Assembly (NCBI GenBank): GCA_026075535.2
Contig: AP026540.1
Span: forward strand, 868,001 to 932,000
Length of the DNA stretch: 64,000 nucleotides
Direction of reading: 5' to 3'
From: Tricholoma matsutake
Lineage: Eukaryota > Basidiomycota > Agaricomycetes > Agaricales > Tricholomataceae
Of the stretch, positions 31,556 through 43,652 are shown in pieces; position 1 is the first letter of the stretch, and the number at the start of each line of letters is the position of its first letter. A program made the position numbers and the translations under genes. The notes beneath the pieces were generated by a model. It worked only from the letters and a program-made list of their open reading frames with translations, did not search any database and was not told where the DNA came from.

Positions 31556-31935
31556 ACAGGGCCCAGGGACAATGATAATGATGAAGCACCTACATCCACC
31601 CTCAGGGACAAGGTATGTACCACATCACCACCACTGCCATGTCACTGCTAATGCCCCTCCCTTGTAAACAGTAATGATGCAATGCAGCACACACCTCCCC
31701 TGCTACAAGATGACAATGACAACAATGGATGACAGGTTCTAGAGTCAACAACAACAATGGATGACAGGGCCCAGTGACAATGATGACAAAGCACCTTCAT
31801 CCACCCTTGGGAGAAGGTATGTACCACGTCACCCCCACTGCCACATCACTCTAATGCCCCCCCTCCCTCATAAATGGTAATGAAGCAGTGCAGTACATGC
31901 CTCCCCTGCTACAAGCCACTGCTCATGGGGGGGTT
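31556..31935. repeat. Two tandem units of about 205 bp
   Basis: GACAATGAT...AAGCACC..CATCCACCCT...AAGGTATGTACCAC recurs at about 31570 and 31776. Each unit ends with a CCTCCCCTGCTACAAG block. Confidence 0.55.
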
Positions 31936-32078
31936 GTGGGTGCTATAATCTGATGACAATGAGGTACATACTCAACCACATCACAGCATCACCACTAATG
32001 GCCCCAACAATGAATGCACAGGACAACAACAGGGTCCCCTCAAGCTGATCTCCAATGGGTGGGGTGTGCACTCAGCAT

Positions 32079-33465
32079 CCATATGCATCGACAATCAAGC
32101 CACTATCAAAGCAACTCAGCTATCAAAGCCTAAGCTGTAAGGGGACTAGGGGGAGCCATGTGTGTTTCTCCTATTTTTTATGTTTGTCCTATATTTTCCC
32201 TCACTTCATTTCCTTCTATTCTTCATTTTCTATGATATTTCCTTATTTTATTACTAATTCTCCTTTCTATCACATTTGTGCATGTTGACAGTTTATATTT
32301 AGAGGCAGAGTACCCTTTCCAATATCTACCCCTTGGTATGATGTCATTCAGCAGCCTTGATCTGCCTATCTCTGCCTTTTCTATTTTTAGGTTATTATTT
32401 GATTTTTGCAGTCTTCATATATACTGGGCATTGGCAAAGGGGTCCTTAGAGTTTTCTCTTTGGATTTCCCTTTGCTAGGTGCACCTCCAATCCCTGTAAT
32501 ATGTACTATAATTTTAAGAATTTCCCTTTGCTAGTCCATTAATTAAGTGGCCTCTAAGGTTGCCCTTATATAAGCCAGGCCACTACATCCTAGACACCCT
32601 ACACAAAAGCCTAGAAGCCCTGAAAAAGAAACACATCAGAGCACAAATCACAGTCAGATGGACACCAGGACACATTGGCATAGAAGGGAACGAACAGGCA
32701 GATGAGCAGGCCAAGAAGGTGATAGTGGAAGGAAGCAGCCCCTGGCAGGACCTCCCAAGGTTCCTGAGGAAGACCATGCCATACAGCAAAATGGCAGTAA
32801 AGTATGCCCTCCATGACAAACTCAAACATGAAACACAAAAAGTCTGGCAAGCATCTCCATGATACAGTAAGATGAAAAAAGGACCCAACGGCATCATCAA
32901 AAAAGTACCTCAACCTCATTGCAATGATACCAAGAAAAGCCGGCAGCATCCTGATGCAGCTAAGAACTGGACATGCACCATTAGCTAGGCATCTCCACCA
33001 CATTGGACAAGTTGACTCACTGCTCTGCCCAGCATGCCAAAGGAATGAAGAAACCATACAACATTTTATGCCACACTGCACAGCATACTAAGCAGCAAGA
33101 ACGACATTGAGAAGCAACACAGGAGGAAGGAACATTGAACTCGCTAAGCTATTCACAACTCAAAAGACACTTAAAGCACTGATAAAATATGTTTCAGACA
33201 TGGGGCACTTCTGCCACACATTCAGAGAGCTACCAGAGATAGAAGAAGCCCAACAGAAATAGCATGAACCACACATGAAAAATGGGAACTATACCCCTGA
33301 ATAGAGTGCCACAGCGCTTTGAGGACCACTTCATGGCCCCTCTTAGCTGATGTCGAAGCACACCAAAGTAGAAGGAAAAGTATATAGAACTGTACAACAT
33401 GTACATGCTAAATCTCCTACATATGGCACACCACAATGGAGAACAAATTTGAGAGAAAAAAAAAA
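32079..33465 (+). pseudogene. LINE 3' fragment: RNase H and zinc-finger tail
   Basis: Excluding the solo LTR at 32136-32570, it reads an RNase H: CIDNQATIKATQLSKPKPGH, then VRWTPGHIGIEGNEQADEQA with the conserved His/Glu/Asp block. A Cys-rich tail follows (RTGHAPLARHLHHIG, CPACQRNEETIQHF), typical of the C-terminus of such elements. It ends with 3' untranslated sequence and an oligo-A run at about 33453-33465. It is a 5'-truncated copy, distinct in sequence from the LINE at 36640. Confidence 0.75.
32136..32570 (+). repeat. Solo LTR of the G1 family
   Basis: 435 bp, TGTAAGGGG to GCCCTTATA, flanked by perfect TAAGC duplications (32131-32135, 32571-32575). It matches both G1 LTRs. Reading across it restores the LINE RNase H frame (LSKPK to PGHY). 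It arises by recombination between the two LTRs of an inserted element. Confidence 0.92.
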
Positions 33466-33799
33466 AAACAGGGTCCCAATATGACAACAATGCAGCATTT
33501 GCACCCAGCACTGTGAGCCTCACCTCATAAGGTGGATCACAGGTGCTTTTTTTCTTTTATTACTCTTGTTTTGTTTTGTAGTCTGTATATAATTGAAATA
33601 GTATTGAGTAGTAGTAGTATTAATAGTGCTAAGTAGTCAGGGCCAGTCGGGTTTGAGACCAGTTACAACTCGTCTCATAACTGATTTGTAACCGTGCAGA
33701 CCAGTCTTACCTGGTCTGGTCACAGTTACAACCAAAATTGAGATATATAATAACTGGTCTCAGTCACTGGTTACAGCCAAATGGGGCAAAAAACCATGA

Positions 33800-34954
33800 T
33801 TAAACTGGACCTTCAAGCACTAGATTGCACCATGAATGATGGTGAGAGAGATTGAAGGAATGGATGAGGACTTGGATGATTCTCTGTAATGTTTGAGCAG
33901 AAATTAGGCACTGCATGAAGATGCATGATGTTTTGTCATCAACAAATATAATGAAGTATTTGTGGTGGTGGTACAAATGTACCAGAAGTTCCTTAAGATC
34001 AGAATGTATCATTTCCAAGGGTTTGGTTGCACAAGAAGTTGATTCAAAAAATGATTTTGATGTCATCTTCCCTTCTGTGCACCCTGGACAGATAAACTTA
34101 TTGGGATATTCCTTGGAAATTTTATTGTGCAATTTGGCAGTTGCTTTAGCACCTTTTTGGGTAGGTGTTCAAGTTGCCTATGCCAAGTCTGATAGTCTGC
34201 AACATGTATCATTGTGACATTTAGACTCTTGGTTCTCATAATATGAGTCCGAGCCACATAGATGGTGTTGGCTTTATAAATTGGCGCTGTGCTCAATCCT
34301 GGGCTCCCTTTGTTGTAAAAAGAGATATGTGTGGAGAATACAGGCACCTTCTCTCTGTCTTGTAAAAAGACTCCACTACAATCTGGGATGTAATAGATGG
34401 GGTGGGATATAAACATGTTTCGCATGACTCTTTCTTCCCATTTACTATTATATGGTGCTGTATGAAGACCACTCCTTTACCTAATATGTGTTGGTAATCA
34501 CTAGGTTTGAAGCCTCTCTTGTAAGAGGTTCATAGGATGTGAAATCTTTTATTTCACCAGTGAAGTGCTTTGAGGCACCTGAATCTAAGATCCAGTTGGC
34601 CCCTTTCTTACAATTTCCACTCACACACATGATACATTGATTAATATATATTAAATCTGATCCTACTCTGATCAGATTATAGTCCTTAAATACATTCAGA
34701 AGCGATAATCTCTCAGTTGAAGAGTTTGCTAGTATTGGGACATTAATCTTTGTTTGTGTGAGAGGGAAAAGGACTGACCTGTCATTGTATCCACAAATTT
34801 CCAATGCCAGAGGTCCATTGACAAGTATTGCATTGGCCTTGTTCCAGATCTCTTCATCTGAGATTGCCAGTTCTGATCCAAGGGAGACTTCATCATTGTC
34901 CTTGAATTCTAGCTCTCCTCCTCTTGCCTTCTCTGATGGTGAGGTTCTCCTCAA
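33800..34954 (-). pseudogene. Ty1/copia remnant: protease, pre-integrase, integrase start
   Basis: The minus strand reads protease NWILDSGASKHFTGEIKDF (34481-34954), then a pre-integrase domain TWHRQLEHLPKKVLKQLP with CPGCTEGKMTSK (zinc ligands). The integrase start follows as PLEMIHSDLKELLVH and YFIIFVDDKTS. It stops at the H1 boundary (33830), so H1 or a later event cut it; no reverse transcriptase remains. DSGASKH and the order protease-integrase define copia, not gypsy. Confidence 0.8.
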
Positions 34955-35039
34955 GGTTTTGTGCAGTCCTCACTGGTAGTGTTTGAGGGTCTGGTCTTTT
35001 TTGGTCTTTTTGCTATTTTTGGTACTGTTGAAGCTAGTG

Positions 35040-35172
35040 CAAAGCTATAAAAGCTGTCCCATGAAAGTGGGCCTGTGAAACAGCAACTTTTTCTGGTCTG
35101 AACTGGCCCAGACCGCATTTTTTTGGTTGTTCTAACCCCCCACTTTCATGGGACAACTTTTATGGCTAGGGA
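35040..35172. repeat. Short foldback (MITE-like)
   Basis: Arms AGCTATAAAAGCTGTCCCAT and ATGGGACAACTTTTATGGCT face each other around a centre of about 75 bp with GGTCTGAACTGGCCCAGACC. No target duplication found. Confidence 0.5.
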
Positions 35173-36030
35173 ATAGCATGGGTGTGGGTAAACCTGCAGT
35201 GTTTAGGTCATGGGGTATATGGGTATGGGTACGGTGCCTGAAATGCTCAACCTGTGTCATACCATACCTGTACACATGGTGTTGCAGGTTTTCATGGGTA
35301 TTACCAAGTTGGGCCCAGCTAGCCAGTAACTTATCATAATCACACTTAATTTATCTATTTCAATCTTCATTAACTGTGCAATGGTCACTGTGGCCAATAA
35401 CACAAAAAGCGCAACATGTTGAGACCTGGGAATGCAACTGACAACATAATTGAACTTGATCAATGTTTCCATCACACTGCCCTCATAGTAAGTACTAAGC
35501 AACCTTTTAAAGGTAATTTCTATCTCATCTTTTTACAACTAATAATCTGGTTTTCTTGTTTTATAGATCATACCTTGTATTCTCATCACCCCATTGAAAT
35601 TCCTGGTAAGTTATTTCTTTCTCTTCAACTACTCTAACAAAATGTTCTTTTTTCTAGGTTTCAGTTTCCAGTTTGAAAATGGCCACTGAACACCAGGTAT
35701 GCTCCTTATCCCCATCTCCACCCACCCAACTCCCCACCACCAGATGAACCAAGACCCAGCACTGTAGGCACTACCTGACAACAATGGAGATGGCAGAAAA
35801 AAACAATGACAATGACAACGATGGCAAAACTGAGGGAGGATGGCAATGAGGACAACAATCAGAACAAAGAGGATGGGGATGGGGACAGGGATGGGAACCA
35901 GGGCCATCCCAATGCTCCAATGATGTGACACAGCTGAAAATGACAATGACAAGGAGGAGGACCACCAAATGAACAAATGGTGGGAAGATGGACATGAGGA
36001 CAAGATGGAGGGTATGAGGACGAGGCACAG
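35173..36030. other. No gene seen; intron-like and GACAATGA-rich spacer
   Basis: It holds a few GTAAGT...TTATAG pairs (near 35490-35565) like those of the repeat family but without clear exons, then purine-rich low-complexity DNA. Confidence 0.35.
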
Positions 36031-36140
36031 GTCCAAACAATGGGTAGACATGCATCATTTGGGCCCCAGGTAAGTGTTTTTTATGATCCTTTATTGTTTT
36101 TTTTCCTCATTAAACTAACTTCTATTTTCATTATCTACAG
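36031..36140 (+). repeat. Hairpin-plus-intron repeat, copy 8
   Basis: A degenerate left arm GTCCAAACAATG and right arm CATCATTTGGGCC, then GTAAGT at 36070, a CTAAC branch-like motif and CTACAG ending at 36140: a 71-bp intron-like stretch. Confidence 0.55.
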
Positions 36141-36640
36141 ATTTTATCTCACAATGACACCACAATCCCAATCAATGCACCCACACCTCTGCCTGCTGAC
36201 TGAGGACTGACCACAAATGATGGGGAGTTGGGATACCAGCACCAACTGTGGTGACAGATGACACACAACCTGCCCCCAGCCTCATGAGCAACTGCTTGTA
36301 GGGTGGCAGGTGGAATGATGATGACAACAACGATGGCAGGACAGGATGGAGTACAGGGGCCAACACCAACAGGACAGGTACAGGGAAAGGGAACAACACC
36401 CAGGATGACCAACCAACCGGAAACAGGGAGCAACGGGACAGGAATGACAAGGGATGGACGGCAACAATGACAGGGAGGATAGGGACAGTGACAACAGACC
36501 ACCACCACCACCACCACCACTACCATAGCAGCGCCCCCATCCACCACCATGAGCAACTGCCCATGGGGTGAAAACAGGGAGCAATGGGGAGGGGGAGGGT
36601 CGCTGGTAGCTGATGGTCACCATAACCCGACAACAAGGAA
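36141..36640. repeat. Low-complexity purine-rich DNA with GAGCAACTGC motifs
   Basis: Contains AGCCTCATGAGCAACTGCTTG and a second ATGAGCAACTGC copy, related to the GAGCCACTGCTCACAGGGTGG motif near 31255 and 31435, and (CCA)n near 36500. Confidence 0.45.
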
Positions 36641-36899
36641 GTGAACATCCTGCACATGGAATGCGAGCTAGGCACCTCCATCTTACCAGAAGCCCACAAT
36701 TACAACATCATGGCATACTTTGTCCCACTGACCTTTGACATAATGGAGAAATCACACACAGATGAGGTAACCAAGTCAAACGGCTTATCCAAGGACTCAA
36801 TCACCAAATGAAGGTGGGCTAAACCCCCTGGATGGCGAAACCCAAACCAGTTGGTAGGCCATATGACCATTACATTCACAGACCCCACATAGTGCAAAT

Positions 36900-37364
36900 A
36901 AAGCTATACTCGATGGGCTAGTCATTTGCAACAAAAAGGTATCAGTAACTAAATGCAAAAGAGAACTGATCAGATGCCTCAAGTGCCAGGGATATAACCA
37001 CATAGTGCACGAGTGCATTATCAGCAGAGACATCTGTGCTAGGTGTGGAGAAGATCACAGGACCAGCAACTGCAGTGCACCAACACTACTATGTACCCCA
37101 TGTGGAATACATGGACATGCAAGTAGCGATCGGACGTGCCCCACCTTCCTCAGGAAATGCACTGAACATGATAGGAGGAACCTGGAGAATCTGCTCCCCT
37201 TCTACCCTTCTATGGAGACCTGGACATGGGAAGCAGCCCCACCAAGCAGCCAAAGGTCAGCAATCACCGCAGGACTGACAGACTTTGTGCAACCAGACGG
37301 GAGGGGAATGACACGGCAAACTCAACTCAACTTCCAACCGAGACATGCAGCCCCAAACAGATAG
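36900..37364 (+). pseudogene. LINE ORF1 C-terminus with zinc knuckles
   Basis: CLKCQGYNHIVHEC (CX2CX4HX4C), CARCGEDHRTSNC (CX2CX3HX4C) and CTPCGIHGHASSDRTC follow one another, as in nucleic-acid chaperone ORF1 proteins. The upstream part is broken. The open frame 37005-37364 starts inside the first knuckle. Confidence 0.75.
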
Positions 37365-37439
37365 GGACTCAAGTGCCAATCCTGGGACAGGCAAGAACCT
37401 GACGCAAACTATGAATAATGAGACGAGCAAGGAAACAAA

Positions 37440-38280
37440 GTTAAGAGTCCTATAAATAAATCTGAATAAATCACTCACTGCGCACCTGGAGCTCATAAAC
37501 AACTCACTGGCAGCACACTGGGACATCATACTAATTCAGGAATGATACATTACTTTTTTCAGCAGCATCAGAACACCAAACTGCTTCACATCAGTAACTT
37601 CCACCCTGTGGGGGACTTTGGACACACCAGTGCAATCCACGATTTGGGTAAATGTGGCTCTATCCACAAACAATTGGAAAATATTAGACATACCAGACAC
37701 GAATGACATAGCAGCAATCGAACTAACTGGTGCATATGGCAGACTACAACTATTCAGCATCTACAATGCATGCAAGAACTCGCACTCACTTGCAGCACTA
37801 AAGAGACACGTGCATGACAACTGGAATGGCCACCAAGGGCCCCAGAATTTCCTCATGCTATGGGGAGGGGACTTCAACCGACATCACCCAATGTGGGATA
37901 GGGATGAAGACACACACCTGTTCACTTCCAAAGCCCTTGAAGATGCAGGAGAACTGATGGACTTAGTAGCAGACCATGAGATGCACATGGCATTACCAAA
38001 GGGCATTCCCACACTCAAGCACATGGTATTGAAATGCTACTCCAGGCCCAACAATGTGTTCTGTAATAGCAGTCTCATAAACCACATGGTGAAATGCAAC
38101 ACCATGCCAGCTAGGCAACTGGGCAAAACTGACCACTACCCAATAGCAACAATACTGGAATTAACACAGGGAAGGGCACCAGCAAAGTCATCTCTAAACT
38201 TCAGGGAAACAGACTGGGAGGAATTTAATGCTCACCTGGGAAACGAGCTGGCGGTAATCCCAATACCATCTGAGATCTGA
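37440..38280 (+). pseudogene. LINE endonuclease domain
   Basis: LTAHLELINNSLAAHWDIIL (the start of exonuclease-endonuclease-phosphatase domains) is followed after a stop and a shift by the open frame 37618-38280. That frame holds WGGDFNRHHPMWDRD (GDFN metal-binding motif) and KTDHYPIATIL (the SDHxP motif with T). It would nick target DNA for target-primed reverse transcription. Confidence 0.8.
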
Positions 38281-38639
38281 ACTGACAAAGATTTGGGCAG
38301 GGAAATAGAACAGCTCATGGCGGCGATTCAGAATACGATCAAAAACAAGGTCCCTGTAAACTTCCCATGTCCCTTATCTAAGAGGTGGTGGACAAAAGAC
38401 CTGAGGAAAATGAACAAGGCAGCCAATAGGTTACAGGCTGAATCATATAGGAATTGAGCAGTGGACAAGCACCCAAGTCACCAAGACCTTTGACAGGCCC
38501 GCCAAAGATATGCAGAGGACATAGTTAAAGCCAAGATGGACCACTGGAATGACTATCTGGAAAATGCAGACAGTTCAGACATATGGACAGCAAATAAGTT
38601 CATCTCCAACCCAGTAGGTGATGGAGGACAGTCAAGAAT

Positions 38640-40075
38640 CCCCTCACTAAAGGTAAAAAGAGGTGACAGACTGCTAAGGGAGGTAAACACAAATGAGGGC
38701 TAGGCCAAGGCTCTCGCAGAGGCATTCTTTCCACCAAATCCAATGGGATCAATGGTCCCACAGGACTTCCATTACCCAAACCCCGATCCCATTACCACCA
38801 ACAATCACAGAGGAACAGATCAACATGCACATAGTGAAGCTATCCCCATACAAAGCACCAGGACCAGACAAAATACCAAACATTGTTCTACAGAAATTGG
38901 CCAATCTCATAGTCCCATACTTACTACCTATTTACAGGGTGATACTGAGCCATGGAGTCTACTATCATGGATGGCAGGAATCCACAACATGTATACTTCT
39001 GAAAACCTCATCTCAGTAATGGAGCAACACCAACTACTGCCAGATACACACTTCGGTGGAAGACCCTGCAGAAGCACAACTGATGCAGTGCACTTACTTG
39101 TACACCAGGTCAAGGAGGCATGGAGAAAAGGGAAAGCAGTCTCAATCCTTTTCCTGGACATTGAAGGGGCTTTTCCCAATGTGGGTAACAGAATGACTAC
39201 TACACAACATGAAGAAGAGACGAGTCCCAGAAACAATAGTAAAATTCATTGAGCGACTGCTGATGGGTCAGTCAATGTGACTGAAATTTGACAATTACAT
39301 TTCAGACCAGATCTCAATCAACAATGGAGTAGGGCAAGGAGACCCAGCATCACTATCATCTTTTAACTTTTATAATGCAGATCTACTGGAACTAAGCGAC
39401 ACTTTGCAGGCACTAGGGTATGTCGATGACACAATGGTCATGGCTGTCGGAAAAGATTTCGAAGAAACCACTCAGAGCATCCAAGAACATATGGAAAAGG
39501 AAGATGGAGCGCTCAAGTGGTCAGCTGACCACAACTCCAGGTTCAAAATCAGAAAACTAGCGGTAATGCATCTAGGACACAGGAAGGCCAAGTCACCAAC
39601 CAGAAGTATGCACCCACTACACAAACCGGGGCTAATGCTCCAGGGTAGGGAAGTTAATATGGTTGACAGTTACAGGTATCTCAGCATAATCATCGATGAC
39701 AAACTAACATGGAGGAAACATGAAGATAGGGCCATAGACAATGCTATGAAGTGGGTAATGCAATGTCGATGCCTCACAAGGACAGAGGTAGGACTCTCAC
39801 CTAAAGTAATGCACCAGCTCTACATGTCAGTGGCCATACCATAGATGACATACAGAGCTGAGATATGGTATAACCCCCCAAGGATAATCCCAGGGGCAAA
39901 GCGAAGGACAGGATCAACAAGGGTCCTATGTCAACTAACCAAAGTACAGCGAATGGCCACCCTGGCAATAAATGGGGCACTTTGTACCACCCCAATGGAC
40001 ATGCTAGACCTACATGCAGGTATTCTCCCACTAGAGCTCACCATGCTGAAGGCTTGTCACAGATTTTTAGTGTGA
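38640..40075 (+). pseudogene. LINE reverse transcriptase
   Basis: Pieces read KLSPYKAPGPDKIPNIVLQK, then a deletion, VSILFLDIEGAFPNV (first Asp), NNGVGQGDPASLSSFNFYNA, and ALGYVDDTMVMA (YVDD box), then YRYLSIIIDDKLTW. Between motif blocks near 39000 about 40 codons seem missing. Frames 38693-39019, 38743-39252, 39404-39844 and 39845-40075 cover it. Confidence 0.8.
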
Positions 40076-40319
40076 ATATGCACACTACCAGAGCCACACC
40101 CACTATACCACATAGTATGCAAATACTGCACTATCCATGCAAGAAAACATCACACACCTCTACACAAACTGTTGGACCACTTTCCAGAGATACACCCAGA
40201 CAGAATAGAGAACATAATGCCCAATCCATGCTCTCCCACATATATCAACTCATCTTTCACCACAGAGATAGCTGAGGATCAAGACACCTCTATTCACAAT
40301 GAAGCTGACAGCTCGCCAG

Positions 40320-41145
40320 AAATCAAAGTTTTTATGGACAGATCAGGTATAGATGGCCATATAGGAGTGGAAGCAGTAATGTATAGGAGGGGAAGGCACA
40401 CACTGTCCTAGGTGCTGAGATATCACCTAGGAAGCATGAATGAGTACAGGTCCTTTGAAGCAGAGGTAGTAGGGGCACTACTAGGTGTCTGGATGATCAG
40501 ATCAGAGCACATAGCAGGCCGACTCCCAATATCCATACTAACAGACAGCCAAGCCCTCATCAAAAGGATCAAGACATGCAAAGCTGCCACCACCCAATAT
40601 CTGATTGAGAACCTCCTGACAACTGCAGATAATGTCAACATGGCCAATGTAAACCCTAATACAAAGCACTTTCACCTGGCCTGGATATCAGGGCATAGCA
40701 GGGTGCAAGGCAATGAAAAAGTGGATGAGGAAGCAAAAACAGCAGCCCAAGGCGACTCCAGCCCCCATCACATGCTCCTACCCATTTCACGAGAAGAGTT
40801 GCCAAGAAGCGTAGCAGCAGTAAAGCAAAGATACCACTGCGAACTAAAAGACAGATGGAAAGAAATGTGGCTAGCATCCCCACATCAACCAAAGCTAAGT
40901 CGATTAGACCCAAATTCTCATACAGCTCCTACACTAAAATACAGACAAGTCTTAAGAGACAACAGGCCAGTTTACTGATGCAGATATGCACAGGACACAT
41001 ACCATTGAACATTTACCTGCACTGCATCAAGAAAATAGAGTCGAGCGACTGTGTAGCATGCCAAGGGCAAGGACCACCAGCTAAAGAGACCATTGTACAT
41101 TTCCTTTTCAAATGCGAGGCCTACAATAGGGAGCGCCTGAGCTAG
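40320..41145 (+). pseudogene. LINE RNase H and C-terminal zinc motif
   Basis: RNase H residues are visible as FMDRSGIDGHIG (Asp), RSFEAEVVGALLG (Glu), LTDSQALIKRI (Asp) and HLAWISGHSRVQGNEKVDEE (His, Asp). The tail has ICTGHIPLNIYLHCIKKI and CVACQGQGPPAKETIVHFLF with a final Cys, a CCHC-type motif. One stop sits at 40410 and one shift near 40975. Confidence 0.8.
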
Positions 41146-41745
41146 ATTGCCAAATGAGAAGGGACTCCAGGGACCTACCAGTGCTACTGAGTTCAGAAAA
41201 GGGGGTAAAAGTGCTAATCAGCTATGTGAACAAAACAGGGCGACTGCTCTCTGCCAAAGGTGAACATCACATCTCATGAGGAACATATGCTTGCACAAAA
41301 TCCCATAGGGACAACTCTAATTCAAACACATGAGCTCACAATGCCTGATGTCACACATTCTCCCAAACCAACAAAACAAATAAATTTTTGCCTGCAACAC
41401 AAAAGACTACAGAAAATGCAAAGCATGGCACTAGAGGTATCAGAACCAGACCAAACTTACATCCACACTGTCGACCTGTGCCTGCCATCAAATGGCCATG
41501 CAACTAACAGCCACATAAACCCCAACCAGCAAGGGCACCAAGCAAATCGAAGGAGAGGTCAACGAAGGGTCCTGCAGTCCTAAATGGCTCAATGAACCAG
41601 ACCTCAGGGGGAATGTTTGCCCAGGGCAAGGACTGGGGAGAGGTCAAAGCAAAGTGGCCTTAAGTAGAGACTCTGACCATTATAGGGTACGCCCTGAGAG
41701 GTCTGAAAAATAACAAAAAATAAAAAATAAATAAAAAAAAGAATT

Positions 41746-42481
41746 CCTCATATACTGAAGCATAGATAGAGGGTGCACCCATGTATGCCTGTGTAGGTGG
41801 GCATTGATGAGGATCTACTGTTGGAATGAAAATACACTCTTGGAGCATAGACATTTGTATGCACTGCTGTAGCAGCATAGGTGGTATGATGGTACCATTA
41901 CCATTTACACCATGGGCAAAACCTAGGGCAGTTGGATTTTTAATGATTGTGACTATCTTGTCACATCACCTAATCTGATCTTCCCTGGACAGAAAGTAGT
42001 TATCAGTAGACTACATCTGAGGATCTCCAGATCATGATCAGAATGTCGGCTATTGTTGTTGACATGTCCACCCGTTGTGCTTCCCATCATCTCCAACAGT
42101 GAGCAGACTGTTCCCCTCATTATAGACCCTTTTCCTTCATTCCTTTTGTAGAGACCAACTATTTATGTATATATGGTGATAATACAACATTAATTCCACT
42201 TTATTGCATAATAAATTATAGGGTGCACCTTTCTCTGGGGGAGGGGTGAGAGGAGCTGATGTACTCTTATGTGAAGGGTCCTGCCTGAGGTTCTAGGTGT
42301 ATTATTCACAAAAGAAACTATATACATGATGTGAGGTTATTCCATATGATACCATAGGAAAAAAAGTGAAATCATAGAGGGGTTCCTTCTGTTCAGCTGC
42401 ACATGCTCCAGGACCAAAAGTGCACTCATTAAAGAATGAAGGGGTGGCATGAGAGTTGTGGAATAGAGTATAGAGACAAAG
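41746..42481. other. No gene seen
   Basis: AT-rich sequence with short frames only. No domain, splice pair or repeat end recognised. It follows the LINE tail and precedes a hAT-like element. Confidence 0.4.
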
Positions 42482-42750
42482 GGAGCAAGGCAGTACTTTG
42501 CACTCACCCACCTAATCCTATAGGACTCCACATGGAGTCCATGTACTCCATATAGTCCAACAAGGAGTCTGAGTGGAGTCCAATCAGACTGTCACTCCAA
42601 GATTGATGTGGGAGATTTCTGAGAGTATTCCAGGTAAATTCCAGTCTGAGTATAGTCCAAGTATAGTCTGAGGAAATCTGCACAGATTCTGAGTAGTGAA
42701 TGACTTGGTACTTTTCATGGAATAAAGTGTGATCAAAATTTGAATGTCAT

Positions 42751-42830
42751 AGAAAGGGTTTGAACCCAAGACCTCAGGATTATGTTCACATGACAAATTG
42801 GCAATCTACCACTCTGCCAACCAGGCAGCA
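42751..42830 (-). repeat. tRNA-like module, left
   Basis: On the minus strand, GGTTGGCAGAGTGGTAGATT (A-box-like) is followed by GGTCTTGGGTTCAAACCC (B-box with a short T-stem). The spacing fits a tRNA gene. Acceptor pairing is poor. Confidence 0.6.
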
Positions 42831-43114
42831 TTATTAATACTACTTATTACTTATTTCAATACCTTTTTTTTTGCACCTTGCACAAGGGTGCCAGTTCTAT
42901 ATATTCACAAAAAACTAAATTAATATAATGCAATACACAAAGAACTAAGCTAAAAGGAACCACCCCCATGCAAAATGTAGGGGAGGGGTAGATGTGTGCT
43001 GGGTCGCCCTCATTGTCATCATCTGTATCACACATGGTCCACCCTGCAAGCAGTTGCTTGCAGCAGTGGGGGTGGGTACTGGGTGGCCCTCGTTGTCATC
43101 ATCCTGGGGTGGGG

Positions 43115-43338
43115 TAGTGTTGCCTTGACCAACTTAAGGCATTTTTTTATATTTATTGCAACAAATGAGTCAAAGGCAATATCAACTCCAATAAATTGTA
43201 TAGAATTCTGAAAATATTTACATAGATAGGGAGCCCCAAAAGTCAATGAGTCCTCTCTCAGCACTAAGCAGGCTGAGTGCATTGTGCCAAGTTATTTTAA
43301 AAATACAAAAATGCCCCAAGTTAGTCAAGGCAACACTA
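43115..43338. mobile_element. MITE (224 bp), hAT-type
   Basis: The ends TAGTGTTGCCTTGACCAACT and AGTTAGTCAAGGCAACACTA are inverted. GGGTGGGG is duplicated on both sides (43107-43114, 43339-43346). A related copy is at 54403-54585. The interior TTTACATAGATAGGGAGCCC is shared by both. Confidence 0.8.
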
Positions 43339-43572
43339 GGGTGGGGGTTTGGGGGGTTTTGGTGGGTCAGCATGATGTGGCACATCTATGGGTCTAGTTG
43401 GGGGCTTACCTGGCAGGTGTCCCCCCTCTGGGGTCTCCTGGTGTCACTCTCCATGCTCCTGACCCTAATTGACACCCTCACATCCCATTTAGATGTGGAG
43501 GAGGGGTTTGGGCAGCTGTGGGTGTGCATGGGTCATGTCGTGTTGGCGTCTGTCATTACATCACATGCTGCT

Positions 43573-43652
43573 CACCTGTAGCTTAGTTGTTAATTGTGTT
43601 GTATTAGTCATACTCTAGACTACTCAAGGTTGATGGTTCGACTCTGTTGCAT
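43573..43652 (+). repeat. tRNA-like module, right
   Basis: CCTGTAGCTTAGTTGTTAAT (A-box-like) is followed by GGTTGATGGTTCGACTC (B-box-like). An equivalent A-box-like stretch, CCTGTGGCTCAACTGGTTAA, lies at the right end of the 45504-46147 element. Confidence 0.6.

Larger units (their letters stand above)
30860..33822. mobile_element. H1: hAT-like element, 2.96 kb, with nested insertions
   Basis: A perfect 8-bp duplication, GATTGCAC, flanks it (30852-30859, 33823-33830). The ends TAGTGCTT and AAGCACTA are inverted. Both ends carry ACTGG/CCAGT-type repeats like X and Y. The interior holds a hairpin-plus-intron repeat, two 205-bp tandem units and a LINE fragment with its own solo LTR. There is no transposase frame. 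Confidence 0.8.
36640..41745 (+). mobile_element. LINE (non-LTR retrotransposon), decayed but nearly full length
   Basis: Order: zinc-knuckle ORF1, apurinic-type endonuclease, reverse transcriptase, RNase H, Cys-rich C-terminus, then an A-rich tail (41706-41740). The combination of endonuclease and RNase H in one ORF points to the I/Tad1-like side of LINEs; exact clade is not assigned. Many stops and shifts. The 5' end is not sharply defined. Confidence 0.8.

Noticed and set aside
35416..35640. Multi-exon host gene with GTAAGT/TTATAG introns
   Set aside because: Candidate exons are tiny, close within a few codons, and resemble the intron-like repeat family instead.
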